DNA of 57,585 nt from Candidatus Nitrosopumilus sp. (GTDB lineage Archaea > Thermoproteota > Nitrososphaeria > Nitrososphaerales > Nitrosopumilaceae), in the NCBI GenBank assembly GCA_003702495.1, contig REGH01000001.1:44016-101600 (forward strand), given 5' to 3'. The position numbers were made by a program, and so were the translations under genes. The notes beneath the pieces were generated by a model. The model saw only the letters and a list, made by a program, of their open reading frames with translations. It was not told where the DNA came from and did not search any database. Of this stretch, positions 43,620-53,111 are shown piece by piece; position 1 is the stretch's first letter; each line of letters starts with the position of its first letter.

Positions 43620-44249
43620 ATGAAAAAAAATATTCAGACATTACAAAATATTGTTTCAAGAAAAGGATCTAGCAAAATACTCACATTTAGTATTCCGCAT
43701 GTATTCAAAGCTCTTCAGTTGTTATCTGAAGAAAAATTTGTTAGTAGAGCCACATTGGGAAGGGAAATTCATTTGGGAGAAGGAGCAGTAAAGACCCTAA
43801 TTTCACACCTAAAGGAGGCAAAGATGATAGAATCAACCAGAGCAGGAAATTTTCTAACAGAAAATGGTAAAAAATTCACATCACAATTACAAAAAGTCAT
43901 TCCAAAAGAATGTAAAATTGAAAAAAATAACCTAACGCCTAGAAAAAATAATCATGCGATCATTCTGAAAAAATATTCATCTGCAATAAAAACAGGGTTG
44001 GAGCAAAGAGACTATGCAATAATGTATGGTTCATCAGGATGCACCACATTGGCATTCAAGAATAACAAATTTGTTTTTCCAGGAGAAGACAAAAATTGTT
44101 TAAGCAAAGATAAGAAAACTCAACAAGCCCTGATGGAAGGATTAGATCCTTCAGAAGGAGACATCATAATTATTTCATCATCAGATGATTCATTTGTAGC
44201 AGAAATATCAGCGAAGAATTCTGCCCTGTGGACTATTGCTGCAAATTAA
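43620..44249 (+). CDS. Winged-helix regulator with DUF4443 domain
   Basis: 209 residues. N-terminal helix-turn-helix (SRATLGREIHLGEGAVKTLISHLKEAKMI) and a C-terminal DUF4443 ligand domain (YAIMYGSSGCTTLAFKNNKF, DIIIISSSDD). Cytosolic. Divergent from cbtBA with 76 bp between starts, so it may regulate cobalt uptake; the C-terminal domain could sense metal or corrinoid. Context inference only. Confidence 0.78.
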   Translation: MKKNIQTLQNIVSRKGSSKILTFSIPHVFKALQLLSEEKFVSRATLGREIHLGEGAVKTLISHLKEAKMIESTRAGNFLTENGKKFTSQLQKVIPKECKIEKNNLTPRKNNHAIILKKYSSAIKTGLEQRDYAIMYGSSGCTTLAFKNNKFVFPGEDKNCLSKDKKTQQALMEGLDPSEGDIIIISSSDDSFVAEISAKNSALWTIAAN

Positions 44250-44284
44250 AGAAGACTTTTACTTGCAATTAAAAAAAAGCCAAC

Positions 44285-44929
44285 ATGATCAAGTATTATC
44301 TTCTAGCTATACCAATTGCAATAGGGATTCTTGCAGGAGGTTTCTTGTCATTTTATCCCGAGTCTGAAAAAAATCCTACTAAACTCACATCATCAAAACT
44401 ACAAGAAGGTGGTTCTCCAATTTTAGGAGACGAAAATGCGCCAATTACAATTCTAGAATGGGGAGATTATCAATGTACTTTTTGTTACAAATTTCATCAA
44501 GACACACTAAATGTGATAAACGATGATTTTATCAAAACAGGCAAAGTTAAACTTGTTTTCAAAGATTTTCCACTTAACGGTCCAGATTCAATACTGGCGG
44601 CAGAGGCATCATATTGTGCTGAAGACCAAGGAAAGTACTGGGAATATCATGATGAACTTTACAAGAATTGGGGAGGGGAGAGAACAGGTTGGATTACCAG
44701 AGAATCATTACAATTTTTTGCATCAACGGTTGGTTTGGATTTAGAATTATTCAACACGTGTCTGGATGATCACAAATATCAAAACAAGATTGATGGATTG
44801 TATGAGTTTGGAAGAGAAATTGGAATCGATGCAACACCTTCATTTTTGGTATTCAACGATGAAAAAATTATCAAAATAAGGGGAAATCAACCATTAGAAG
44901 TATTTCTTAAAACAATTGATGAGTTGTGA
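44285..44929 (+). CDS. DsbA-family thiol oxidoreductase
   Basis: 214 residues. N-terminal TM anchor or signal (about 4-23), then a thioredoxin fold with an inserted helical domain. Active site C64-T-F-C67 in GDYQCTFCYKF and the cis-Pro in IDATPSFLVF. Faces outside the cell, catalysing disulfide formation or isomerisation in secreted proteins. Followed 57 bp later by aRF1. Confidence 0.87.
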   Translation: MIKYYLLAIPIAIGILAGGFLSFYPESEKNPTKLTSSKLQEGGSPILGDENAPITILEWGDYQCTFCYKFHQDTLNVINDDFIKTGKVKLVFKDFPLNGPDSILAAEASYCAEDQGKYWEYHDELYKNWGGERTGWITRESLQFFASTVGLDLELFNTCLDDHKYQNKIDGLYEFGREIGIDATPSFLVFNDEKIIKIRGNQPLEVFLKTIDEL

Positions 44930-44985
44930 TCATATGCAAAACAATCAATCAAAATTAATATCTGCACAGTTTGGAGAAATCACAA

Positions 44986-46266
44986 ATGGGTAAAATAGAC
45001 ATAGAAAAGCAAGATTCTGTTCAAATCTATAAAATCAGAAAAACGTTAGAGGAACTATCAAAAAAATCAGGTCGTGGGACTGAATTAATCACAGTATACA
45101 TCCCAAAAGGAAAACAACTCCATGAGATTATTGGTGCTCTTCAACAAGAACAGGGTACTGCAGATAATATCAAATCAGATCTAACCAGAACCCATGTTGT
45201 AGATTCTTTAGGGAAAGTAGTTCAGAGATTGAAACTATACAAAAAAACTCCTGAAAGAGGACTCGTGATGTTTTGTGGTGCATTGCCTCCAGAAGAAGGC
45301 GGACCACTAGGAAGTGAAGTTGTAAAAGTTTGGGAGATAGACCCTCCAAAAGATTTGAATCAATATCTTTACAGATGTGATGATCACTTCCACGTAGACA
45401 TTCTAAAAGATATGCTCAAAGACGACAACTTGATTGGATTCTTGGCAATTGATTCAAAGGACGCAGGATGGGGATTATTGCACGGAGACAAAATTGAAGT
45501 TTTGTCGCAAACAGGTTCAGGGGTTGCAGGAAAACACAGGCAGGGAGGACAGTCTGCAAAAAGATTCCAAAAACTCAGAGAGATGGAATTGACATATTAT
45601 TTTAACAGGGTTGCTCAAACAACAAGAGAGTATTTTATCGACATCTATCCCGTTAAAGGACTAGTCATTTCAGGTCCGGGTCCTACAAAAGAAGATTTCA
45701 TTAATGGGAATTATCTTGAATACAGATTACAAAATAATATTATTGCAACAATTGATTCATCATACTCTGGTGCAGAGGGGATTAGAGAAGCATTTGCAAA
45801 ATCATCAGACATTTTAGGAAACTTTAGACTAGTCGAAGAAAAGAAACTCGTAGAGGCACTATTTAGAGAAATTAATGGGAATACTGGAAAAGGCTCATAC
45901 GGATTACAGGAAGTAATTGAGTTTCTAAAAAACAACGTAGTAGAGACGCTGATTATTACAGACAATACAAACTTGAATAGAGTTGAGGGATTGTGTAAAA
46001 GATGTAATCATCTTCAAGAAGAGATTGTTGAAAGGCCAGATGTAATTCCAAAGAAAACAGAATACACTAGCAAACCATGTCCAGGATGTAATTCTATGGA
46101 AGTAGAAGCAAATGAACAAGACATCGTGGATTATTTAGAATTAATAGCATCAAAGACAGGCTCAAAATTAGAAGTGGTTTCTGGAAGTGCCGAACATGGA
46201 AACATGTTAGGAAGTCTTGGAAAAATTGGTGCGATTTTACGGTATAATCCAGGTCACACTAAATAG
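44986..46266 (+). CDS. prf1: Peptide chain release factor aRF1
   Basis: 426 residues from ATG 44986 (MGKIDIEKQDSV); the frame opens at 44971 but this is the natural start. NIKS (61-64) reads stop codons, GGQ (187-189 in GKHRQGGQSAKRF) triggers peptide release, and the C-terminal domain has zinc-ribbon cysteines (CKRCNHL, CPGCNSM). Full length. Its 3' end overlaps the HIT gene by 8 bp. Confidence 0.96.
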   Translation: MGKIDIEKQDSVQIYKIRKTLEELSKKSGRGTELITVYIPKGKQLHEIIGALQQEQGTADNIKSDLTRTHVVDSLGKVVQRLKLYKKTPERGLVMFCGALPPEEGGPLGSEVVKVWEIDPPKDLNQYLYRCDDHFHVDILKDMLKDDNLIGFLAIDSKDAGWGLLHGDKIEVLSQTGSGVAGKHRQGGQSAKRFQKLREMELTYYFNRVAQTTREYFIDIYPVKGLVISGPGPTKEDFINGNYLEYRLQNNIIATIDSSYSGAEGIREAFAKSSDILGNFRLVEEKKLVEALFREINGNTGKGSYGLQEVIEFLKNNVVETLIITDNTNLNRVEGLCKRCNHLQEEIVERPDVIPKKTEYTSKPCPGCNSMEVEANEQDIVDYLELIASKTGSKLEVVSGSAEHGNMLGSLGKIGAILRYNPGHTK

Positions 46267-46663
46267 AGCTACGAATTTTTTTTGCCAATTCTTCAAGCTC
46301 AGAATCAGTTGAAATTTGTCGTTTTGTCCAAATGGTTCCTTTACTGTTGTATCTTGGAATAATGTGAATATGCACATGTGGAATAATCTGTTTTGCCGCA
46401 CGGCCATTATTTTGAGCGATGCTAAATGCATCAGCTTTTGTCCCAACCAGTATCCCCTTGGCAATTTTTGGAACAAGTGAAAATAATTTTCCTACGTTTT
46501 CAGGGGTCATCTCAGTTATTCTTTCATGGTGTTGACGAGGAATTACCAAACTGTGACCTACATCAATTGGGTATCTATCTAAAAATGCAATATGAGAGAA
46601 ATCCTCATACAGAATATGACCCTCTCTTTTACCATCTAGGATATCACAAAAGATGCAACTCAT
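46259..46663 (-). CDS. HIT-family nucleotide hydrolase/transferase
   Basis: 134 residues. The histidine triad is HVHIHIIPRY near residue 96-105, with CIFCDIL (zinc or structural cysteines) at the start and VIPRQHHERITEM. Members hydrolyse AMP-linked or dinucleoside substrates. Upstream is a TATA-like TTAAATAAAATCC (reverse strand, 46682-46694). Substrate unknown. Confidence 0.9.
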   Translation of the reverse strand: MSCIFCDILDGKREGHILYEDFSHIAFLDRYPIDVGHSLVIPRQHHERITEMTPENVGKLFSLVPKIAKGILVGTKADAFSIAQNNGRAAKQIIPHVHIHIIPRYNSKGTIWTKRQISTDSELEELAKKIRSSI

Positions 46664-46772
46664 AACTTTCTTTATTAGACTGGATTTTATTTAATTTTTT
46701 TCGAAAAATTCCAAAATTGGAACCGGTTTATCGAATGGTTAATTAGGGCAAATTTTAGAGTTTGAACATCCT

Positions 46773-47372
46773 ATGGGCCGAAAAGAGAGAAGAGAGCGTG
46801 AGCAAAAACGTGAAAACTATGCTACAAAACATTCAGCACAGCAAAGAAAGAATACACTCATTGCAGTTGGTGTTTTGGCAATCATCGGAGTAATCGTAGC
46901 ATACGCAGGTTATCTTTTCATAAACATGGATCAAAGTACTGCCCCAGGAGGACCTGAAAATGCAGGTGCATTAGGCAGTGATCACGCACATGCTGCAGTC
47001 GCAGTAAGAATATTTGGAGATACTTTTGACTTTTCAGCACCAGCATACCAAATCAAATCAAGTTGGATTCACTTTGAAGGAAGAGACGGCTCCACAATTC
47101 ACAAGCATGCAACAGGAGTTACGTTAGGATATCTCTTTGAGACACTATCATTAGGTCTTGATGACCAATGTTTCGTGTTCCAAGATGGCAGAGAATTCTG
47201 TACTAATGATGACTATTCTCTAAAGTTCTACTATAATGGAAATCAAGTAGATGATATTAGAGATATTGAAATTATGGAAGATGATAGAGTTTTGATTTCC
47301 TATGGTGGAGAAACTCCAGAAGAGATTGAAGGTCAACTAATAGAATTAGAAAACCAAATAATTGTCAAATAG
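46773..47372 (+). CDS. Membrane-anchored extracellular protein
   Basis: 199 residues. A very basic N-terminus (MGRKERREREQKRENY) precedes one TM helix at about 28-50, so the rest faces outside. The outer domain has His-rich segments, SDHAHAAVAV and STIHKHATGVT, and two Cys (DDQCFVFQDGREFC) that could form a disulfide or bind metal. The fold is not recognised; related archaeal proteins are sometimes labelled disulfide isomerase, which I cannot support. Confidence 0.68.
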   Translation: MGRKERREREQKRENYATKHSAQQRKNTLIAVGVLAIIGVIVAYAGYLFINMDQSTAPGGPENAGALGSDHAHAAVAVRIFGDTFDFSAPAYQIKSSWIHFEGRDGSTIHKHATGVTLGYLFETLSLGLDDQCFVFQDGREFCTNDDYSLKFYYNGNQVDDIRDIEIMEDDRVLISYGGETPEEIEGQLIELENQIIVK

Positions 47373-47376
47373 ACTT

Positions 47377-47571
47377 TTAGGATTCTTTTGTTGTAAATTG
47401 TGCCATTTTATCAAAGAACATGTAATATCCACAACGAGAACATCTAAGAACAGTTAATTCTGTTGTAAGAAATTCTTTATCTTCAAATCTTCCGCTTAAT
47501 TTAACATTCTCACCTGCGATTTCAGCTTTGTTGCTTTTACAAACAGGACATTCGAGTGCTTTTTGTTCCAT
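47377..47571 (-). CDS. Zinc-ribbon protein (64 aa)
   Basis: 64 residues from ATG 47571; a longer frame to 47583 adds MLIL only. CPVCKSN and CSRCGYYMFF give a CxxC...CxxC zinc ribbon, with a beta middle. Converges with the membrane protein gene, 4 bp between stops. Function unknown. Confidence 0.68.
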   Translation of the reverse strand: MEQKALECPVCKSNKAEIAGENVKLSGRFEDKEFLTTELTVLRCSRCGYYMFFDKMAQFTTKES

Positions 47572-47669
47572 AAGAATCAGCACAGCGGTTAGAATTTAAA
47601 CTCAATGAATAATGATACGAATTTCGAAAAATCAGATTTGTTCTAATATGGCAAAAAATTAGATTGTTT

Positions 47670-49265
47670 ATGAAATTTTTAATTTTTAGTATTGCATTTT
47701 TAGTTTTATTTGCAGTTCCTACAGCATTTGCACAACATCATGGAGGAGAACAAGCACCGCCAGTCTCATTTGGAGATGGGGAATTAACCATAGGTACAAC
47801 AATATTTCCAATCGATTACACAGTTGGAAAAGATTCCAGTCTGGATTTGAATATCCGATTGTTTGATACGGCCTCAAATATGAATATCGAAAGTGTGACT
47901 TACAGAGTCCAAATTCTTCAAGGCACTCAACTAGTAGCGAATCAAATGTTTTATGATCAAGATGGAGAATTGAATCTAAAGATCAAACCAAAATCAGGCT
48001 GTGAAGAAAAAGAGTTATGGAAATGCACTAAATATTTTGGTGAAAATGATCCTATTGTTCCAAACGCCCTTGTTTCCTCAGCATCAAGTACACCAGTGAT
48101 TTCAGGTCCAGTTTTTCACGAGAGTGGAGAATACGTAGTTAAGACATCCATAATTGGGGCAAAGAATCCAAAAACTCAGACATCTGAAGACATTGAATTT
48201 GAAACAAGATTATTCATTCCATCTGAGAAAATTTTTACAGTTTTAATAAATCAAAATGAATACAAAATTCCTGTAAAAAATTATCAAGAACCAATAACAG
48301 ATATGATTTTTGATTCAGATACAAAAAAATTATCATTTGAAATGCCTATTGATTGGAATCATTTAGAGCATACACATCATTTGAAAAACTCATTCGAGTT
48401 CCCAAAATCATTTCTAGGTTTTGAAGAAGTGTATGGTTTCACAGCTATTGTAAATGATGATTTTGTCATACCTAATGCCCTACATTATGATACGATATCA
48501 AAAAAGAATTCCAATGTCATTCATTTTATGATTGATCAAGAAAATCTAAAGAAGGTTAAAAATAATTCAGAAAGTCTTAAAATTTCTATTTTGCCAGGCA
48601 ATGATTCAACTTTTGTAAAAAAAGAAATTCAGTTTGATAATAGTTTTTCAGCATTAATCCAATACGATTCAGTTTTTTCTCAACAAAAAGAGTTGACGCT
48701 CAGTCTAGCATTTTTTGAAAATGGAGAATATATTGAAAATGTTAGATATGGATATTCAATTACCCATCCTAATGGAATTAAAGAACTAAACACAGGTGGG
48801 AATCAAAATGTCTTGGGAATTACATTACCTCAAGGAAATGAAATTAGAGAATTTGGAAGTTCGCAAGAAGGAAAATATAAGATTCAGCTTGTTTTGATTG
48901 GCAAAGATTCTCAAGATTTACCAAGTTATCTATATTCTGAATTTGACTTGGAATTAATAGAAAACACAGAAAAAATTCAAGACCCAACCATACCAAAAGA
49001 GATTCCTGCATGGGTAAAGAACAACGCAAAATGGTGGGCAGAAGGTTCCATAGATGATGGCTCCTTTGTTCAAGGAATCCAGTTCTTAATCAAAGAGAAA
49101 ATTATGAATGTTCATTCAGTTGTAGAGACAGGTGATTCTTCAAAAGAGATTCCTGCATGGGTAAAGAACAACGCAAAATGGTGGGCAGAAGGTTCCATAG
49201 ATGAGAGTTCTTTTGTTTTGGGCATAGAATTTCTAATAAAGCAAGGAATTGTTCAAGTAGAGTAG
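47670..49265 (+). CDS. Secreted surface protein with two C-terminal Trp-rich repeats
   Basis: 531 residues from ATG 47670 (TTG 47664 also in frame). Signal peptide of about 22 residues ending FAQ, then HHGG; a large beta-rich region of about 430 residues, probably Ig-like domains; then two 40-residue repeats, each containing IPAWVKNNAKWWAEGSID. The repeats are also seen in PhnD. They probably fix the protein in the S-layer or cell envelope. No enzyme motif. Confidence 0.8.
   Translation: MKFLIFSIAFLVLFAVPTAFAQHHGGEQAPPVSFGDGELTIGTTIFPIDYTVGKDSSLDLNIRLFDTASNMNIESVTYRVQILQGTQLVANQMFYDQDGELNLKIKPKSGCEEKELWKCTKYFGENDPIVPNALVSSASSTPVISGPVFHESGEYVVKTSIIGAKNPKTQTSEDIEFETRLFIPSEKIFTVLINQNEYKIPVKNYQEPITDMIFDSDTKKLSFEMPIDWNHLEHTHHLKNSFEFPKSFLGFEEVYGFTAIVNDDFVIPNALHYDTISKKNSNVIHFMIDQENLKKVKNNSESLKISILPGNDSTFVKKEIQFDNSFSALIQYDSVFSQQKELTLSLAFFENGEYIENVRYGYSITHPNGIKELNTGGNQNVLGITLPQGNEIREFGSSQEGKYKIQLVLIGKDSQDLPSYLYSEFDLELIENTEKIQDPTIPKEIPAWVKNNAKWWAEGSIDDGSFVQGIQFLIKEKIMNVHSVVETGDSSKEIPAWVKNNAKWWAEGSIDESSFVLGIEFLIKQGIVQVE
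48994..49057 (+). repeat. 64-bp identical repeat, copy 1
   Basis: Identical to 49141-49204, 147 bp (49 codons) apart, encoding the start of each Trp-rich repeat. Confidence 0.9.
49141..49204 (+). repeat. 64-bp identical repeat, copy 2
   Basis: Second copy. Absence of silent changes over 64 bp points to recent duplication or conversion. Confidence 0.9.
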
Positions 49266-49378
49266 AAATTTTTGCAAATGGTCACCCAATAATTCTTATT
49301 TTGAATTTCAAATAAAATTAAATTTGAAGATTTGATTTTAAAACAAAGTCTAAATTATAGCAATCAAGAATTTCATCT

Positions 49379-51055
49379 ATGGAAGGAATATCTAGTAGGA
49401 ATGTTGTAGAAGGCACTTCTCGTGCACCACAAAGAGCCATGTACAAAGCTATGGGATTAGACGATAGTGATTTATCAAAACAAATGATTGGAGTGTGTCA
49501 TACAGGAAATGAAGCAACTCCATGTAACATTCACCTTCCAAGATTAGCATTAAAAGCAAAAGAGGGGGTTGCAGATACAGGTGCAACACCTAGAGAATTT
49601 TCAACAATTGCAGTAAGTGATGGAATTGCAATGGGACACGAGGGTATGAAATCATCATTGATTTCTAGAGAGGTAATTGCAGATTCTATTGAATTAATGG
49701 TCAGGGCACATCAATATGATGCACTAGTAGGAATTGCAGGATGTGACAAGAGTCTTCCAGGAACAATGATGGCAATGGCTAGATTGAATGTCCCATCAGT
49801 ATTTGTGTATGGAGGAACAATTATGCCAGGAATGTTAAATGGTGAAGAACTAACAGTTGTAGATGTTTACGAAGCAGTAGGAGCATATGATGCAGGACAA
49901 TTGTCATTAGAAGGTCTAAAAAATATTGAGAACACTGCATGTCCAAATGAAGGATCATGTGGAGGAATGTTTACAGCAAATACAATGGCGTCAATTTCAG
50001 AAGCTATTGGTCTTTCATTACCCGGTAGTGCTAGTCCTCCTGCTGAAGACGATAGAAGAGAGAAGATGGTATATGACACAGGAGTAGCAGCTGCAAAAGC
50101 ATTGCAGATGGATATCAGACCAAGAGAGGTTCTTACTTTTGAGGCATTTGAAAATGCAATTACTATGTTGAATTCTGTTGGAGGTTCGACAAATGGAATT
50201 TTACATTTGTTAGCACTTGCAAATGAAGTAAATATCAAATTAACATATGATGATTTTGAAAGAGTACGAAAAAAGACACCACATATAGCAGATATGAAAC
50301 CTGGTGGAAACTATGTCATGAATTCTCTTGATAAAATTGGAGGAATTCCATTTGTTCTAAAGAAATTGCTTGACAAGGGATTACTAAATGAAAATTGTCT
50401 TACAATTACTGGTAAAACTATCAAAGAGAACTTGAATTCAATGACTTTACCTGAAGCAGAACAGCAAATAATCAGACCTTTGGAAAATCCAATTCACAAT
50501 GTGGGAACAGCAGTTATTCTCAAAGGGTCCCTAGCACCAGACGGTGCAGTAATCAAAACTGCAGGTGTAGAAATGACAAAATTCACAGGGAAGGCTCGTG
50601 TCTTTGATAGGGAGGAACTAGCATTTGAGGCAGTAAAAAGAGGGGAGATTGACGAAGGTCATGTCGTAGTAATTAGATACGAAGGCCCAAAAGGAGGTCC
50701 AGGAATGAGAGAGATGTTAGCAACAACAGCAGCACTAGTAGGTCAAGGGTTAGGAAAGAAAGTTGCAATGGTCACAGATGGAAGATTCTCAGGAGGAACA
50801 AGAGGATTCATGGTAGGACATGTGGCTCCAGAAGCATATGTTGGAGGACCCATAGCACTCGTGAAAAATGATGATGAAATTACAATAGATACTGAAACTA
50901 ACATAATTGATCTTCATGTTTCATCTGAAGAATTAGAAAATAGAAGAAAAGAATGGAGTCCACCAAAACCAAACTACACATCAGGAGCTTTGGCAAAATT
51001 TGCAACTTTAGTAGGTTCTGCTGCAGAAGGCGCAATCACAAAACCTAATCTATAG
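49379..51055 (+). CDS. ilvD: Dihydroxy-acid dehydratase
   Basis: 558 residues. FeS-dependent dehydratase making 2-oxo acids for Val and Ile. Cluster cysteines in [21 protein letters not shown] and [13 protein letters not shown]-terminal [14 protein letters not shown] is the family signature. Full length. Upstream bases are AT-rich. Its 3' end overlaps the next minus-strand gene by 11 bp. Confidence 0.96.
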   Translation: MEGISSRNVVEGTSRAPQRAMYKAMGLDDSDLSKQMIGVCHTGNEATPCNIHLPRLALKAKEGVADTGATPREFSTIAVSDGIAMGHEGMKSSLISREVIADSIELMVRAHQYDALVGIAGCDKSLPGTMMAMARLNVPSVFVYGGTIMPGMLNGEELTVVDVYEAVGAYDAGQLSLEGLKNIENTACPNEGSCGGMFTANTMASISEAIGLSLPGSASPPAEDDRREKMVYDTGVAAAKALQMDIRPREVLTFEAFENAITMLNSVGGSTNGILHLLALANEVNIKLTYDDFERVRKKTPHIADMKPGGNYVMNSLDKIGGIPFVLKKLLDKGLLNENCLTITGKTIKENLNSMTLPEAEQQIIRPLENPIHNVGTAVILKGSLAPDGAVIKTAGVEMTKFTGKARVFDREELAFEAVKRGEIDEGHVVVIRYEGPKGGPGMREMLATTAALVGQGLGKKVAMVTDGRFSGGTRGFMVGHVAPEAYVGGPIALVKNDDEITIDTETNIIDLHVSSEELENRRKEWSPPKPNYTSGALAKFATLVGSAAEGAITKPNL

Positions 51056-51620
51056 AAATTTTCTCAAAGTCTAATTTTTGTTGTTCTTTAACATAGATTT
51101 TTAGCAACTCCATCCATGCCTTTTGAAAATCGGTTGTAAATTTTTTAAATCCAGATGGAGAAGATAGTGAAATTTTAGCTTTTGGATTGTAAGATACTTC
51201 ATTCAAAGATATGCAATGAACTGTATCATTTCTTACTTCAAACAATCTAGACATATCTCGTGTAAATTCAGGGACAAATACTTTCCAATCAAGAAAGGTT
51301 CTGATTTTTCTATTAATTGGGACTAGGTTAAGGAGATAGAGTAGTTCTGCACTATCACCCTCATTTGAATACTGCACAATTCTTAATCTTATAATTTCAT
51401 CAAATAGAAATGCCATTTTTGAAAAGGCAGATAGGACACTATCTCTATTCTTCGAGATAGTCAGTTTGGAGTTGAATCCATTTTTGACAATTCCGTCATT
51501 TATGAAATAATGTTTGTCTTTATCAATAACGTATAATCTAATTTTAGGTGAAATTTTTTTACTTTTTTTGACATTTGTTAAAAATTTTGAAATGCCCATG
51601 AAGCAAGAAAATCTCATCAA
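51045..51620 (-). CDS. Hypothetical protein (191 aa)
   Basis: 191 residues from ATG 51620; ATG 51599 (MGISKF) is also likely. Soluble alpha/beta, no motif recognised: [15 protein letters not shown] is beta-rich, then a helical region with [11 protein letters not shown]. Overlaps ilvD by 11 bp at the ends. Possibly an AbiV/HEPN-like helical fold around RNDTVH, since an R-x4-H motif is present; weak inference. Confidence 0.55.
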   Translation of the reverse strand: MMRFSCFMGISKFLTNVKKSKKISPKIRLYVIDKDKHYFINDGIVKNGFNSKLTISKNRDSVLSAFSKMAFLFDEIIRLRIVQYSNEGDSAELLYLLNLVPINRKIRTFLDWKVFVPEFTRDMSRLFEVRNDTVHCISLNEVSYNPKAKISLSSPSGFKKFTTDFQKAWMELLKIYVKEQQKLDFEKISID

Positions 51621-51788
51621 TCAATTAAGGATTTGGAAGATTTTCAGAGAATGTGATCAATTTGCTCACAAAGTTTATAGATCAGCGATCAGAATCAATA
51701 TTAGAGATAGCAGGTACAAAAATAGATTATTCTTATCAAATTTCTGTTATCTACTAAAGGTAAAATTTGTGCCAATCGTTAGGCATGA

Positions 51789-51908
51789 TTATGCCGAATT
51801 TACGTAATTTAATAAGATTTTAAAATGAAATTCTGTTTTATTTTCACTTTCCTCTACCAAAAAACTACCATAGTGTTCCTCAATTATCTTTTTTATGATG
51901 GGATTCAT
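51789..51908 (-). pseudogene. Relic of a histidine-kinase ATPase domain (C-terminal part)
   Basis: Reverse-strand frame of 39 residues: IIKKIIEEHYGSFLVEESE then FHFKIL. This matches the end of HATPase domains (after the G2 box). A stop lies two codons upstream, so no complete kinase precedes it. Likely a remnant. Confidence 0.35.
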
Positions 51909-52036
51909 CTGTCAAATTAATTTCAGTTGAAAATGATGGAGTAATTTTGCAAGTTCAAAAAAAAATATCTTTCATATTCAGAAGCAAGAAAAGCCCTTTG
52001 AGAGTATTCAATATTGTTAAAAATAATGCAGGTTAG
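51902..52036 (+). pseudogene. Relic of a histidine-kinase ATPase domain (G1/F-box part)
   Basis: Forward frame of 44 residues with no start codon: VKLISVENDGV resembles the G1 box, KKISFIFRSKK the F-box, and FNIVKNNAG the helix after G2, although G2 glycines are lost. It lies next to the opposite-strand relic at 51789-51908, as if one piece had been inverted. Similarity is short, so this is tentative. Confidence 0.33.
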
Positions 52037-52045
52037 ATTGTAATA

Positions 52046-52204
52046 ATGAAATCCATATTCATATTTGCCATTCTAGTTGGGATGATTATTCTTGCAATTC
52101 TTGTAGCGCTAATTCTTTTAGCCACTATTGGAACAGGGGATAGATTAGATGGTAATTTGCAGCCACTGTCAGAAAGAATTGTTGCGATGGCCCTTAGATT
52201 CTAA
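52046..52204 (+). CDS. Small single-TM membrane protein (52 aa)
   Basis: 52 residues from ATG 52046. A long hydrophobic stretch (about 4-29) followed by a short soluble tail, RLDGNLQPLSERIVAMALRF. Stop TAA falls inside a copy of the accessory-region hairpin repeat (52195-52217). No family recognised. Confidence 0.5.
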   Translation: MKSIFIFAILVGMIILAILVALILLATIGTGDRLDGNLQPLSERIVAMALRF

Positions 52205-52217
52205 ACTCTTTGAGAAT
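52195..52217. repeat. Hairpin repeat, copy a (inverted)
   Basis: Reverse orientation of the core GAGTTTAGAATCTA. Forms a 9-bp stem with one bulged base and the loop CTC; the outermost pair is mismatched. It covers the stop codon of the 52-residue protein. Confidence 0.7.
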
Positions 52218-52464
52218 AACCTACGTCTTTTATCAAAAGATCAATCAATAGGAAAGTCTGACGTCAAGTATTCCACCAAAGATTTGCAGAAAGAATGAAT
52301 TGAGAAAAGGCAGATGGGTTTGGCAATTTCAAACTATCGAGATCCAAGAAATTACACATTTTATTGATTTTAACGCCTTAACAGAGTTAGAAAAATTGAT
52401 CCTGGTACCAGGTATATTTTTAAAATCAGTGTGATTGTTATATTGCAAATTCCCACATCAGGGT

Positions 52465-52839
52465 ATGATTGCTAGAACCATGACCTGCACTAGTTGCAAT
52501 AATGAAATTCTTGAAAGATTCACAAACGAAGAGTATTCAGAATTCTTGCAAAGCAAGAAACGTGCAGAAAGACAAGGAATTGAGATAGGCTGGTTTTGTG
52601 TGAATTGTTCAGATAAAATGTGTATAATGTGCAGAAATGGTGTTGTTGTAAACTACATTCCTGCTCAAGAACAAGGGGAAATTAGAAAAAAAATTCCCAC
52701 ATGTCAAGATTGCTTTGATAAATTTAAGAAACAATTGAATAATCCTGATGAAATTGATCCAGAAAAGCTTGAACATCTGCCCAATGTAACTCATGAAGAA
52801 TGGCAAAAATTTATTGAAAAAATAAATCATAAAGATTAG
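52465..52839 (+). CDS. Multi-zinc-finger hypothetical protein
   Basis: 124 residues from ATG 52465 (MIARTMTCTSC); ATG 52480 and a TTG at 52435 are alternatives. CTSC, CVNCSDKMCIMC and CQDC give at least two zinc sites. The rest is helical and charged. Soluble. Upstream has an AT-rich TATA-like stretch, TTTTTAAAA, near 52412. Possibly nucleic-acid binding; unnamed family. Confidence 0.65.
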   Translation: MIARTMTCTSCNNEILERFTNEEYSEFLQSKKRAERQGIEIGWFCVNCSDKMCIMCRNGVVVNYIPAQEQGEIRKKIPTCQDCFDKFKKQLNNPDEIDPEKLEHLPNVTHEEWQKFIEKINHKD

Positions 52840-52911
52840 AGATTTTTCTAAATTTACCACTAGAAATTCAATATAGGTCTTTGATAAATATAGAAAAATA
52901 CAACTAAAGGT

Positions 52912-53058
52912 ATGAAAAGAATCTGTATTAATTGCAGTAAAGCATTCCATTCAACAAGACATTCAACATGTTCCAGGGAATGTAAATTTTCTTTTGTGGG
53001 CCATCTTTTAGGCTGTAACAAATTGGAAAAGCAAGATATCTTGGCTATGTTACCATAG
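52912..53058 (+). CDS. Zinc-finger microprotein (48 aa)
   Basis: 48 residues from ATG 52912. C5-x2-C8 and C20-x3-C24, with H13 and H17 between, then one more C35: a small zinc finger. 72 bp after the multi-zinc-finger gene and convergent with the helicase. Function unknown. Confidence 0.58.
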   Translation: MKRICINCSKAFHSTRHSTCSRECKFSFVGHLLGCNKLEKQDILAMLP

Positions 53059-53111
53059 ATATCTCATTTCTTTACAATACCATTACATTAACAAAAAATT
53101 TCTATTTACAA

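Noticed and set aside
51514-51807. Open plus-strand frame of 97 codons
   Set aside because: It overlaps the start of the 191-residue minus-strand gene, begins with a hydrophobic stretch that is the complement of that gene, and shows no motif. A shorter version from ATG 51600 is possible but unsupported.
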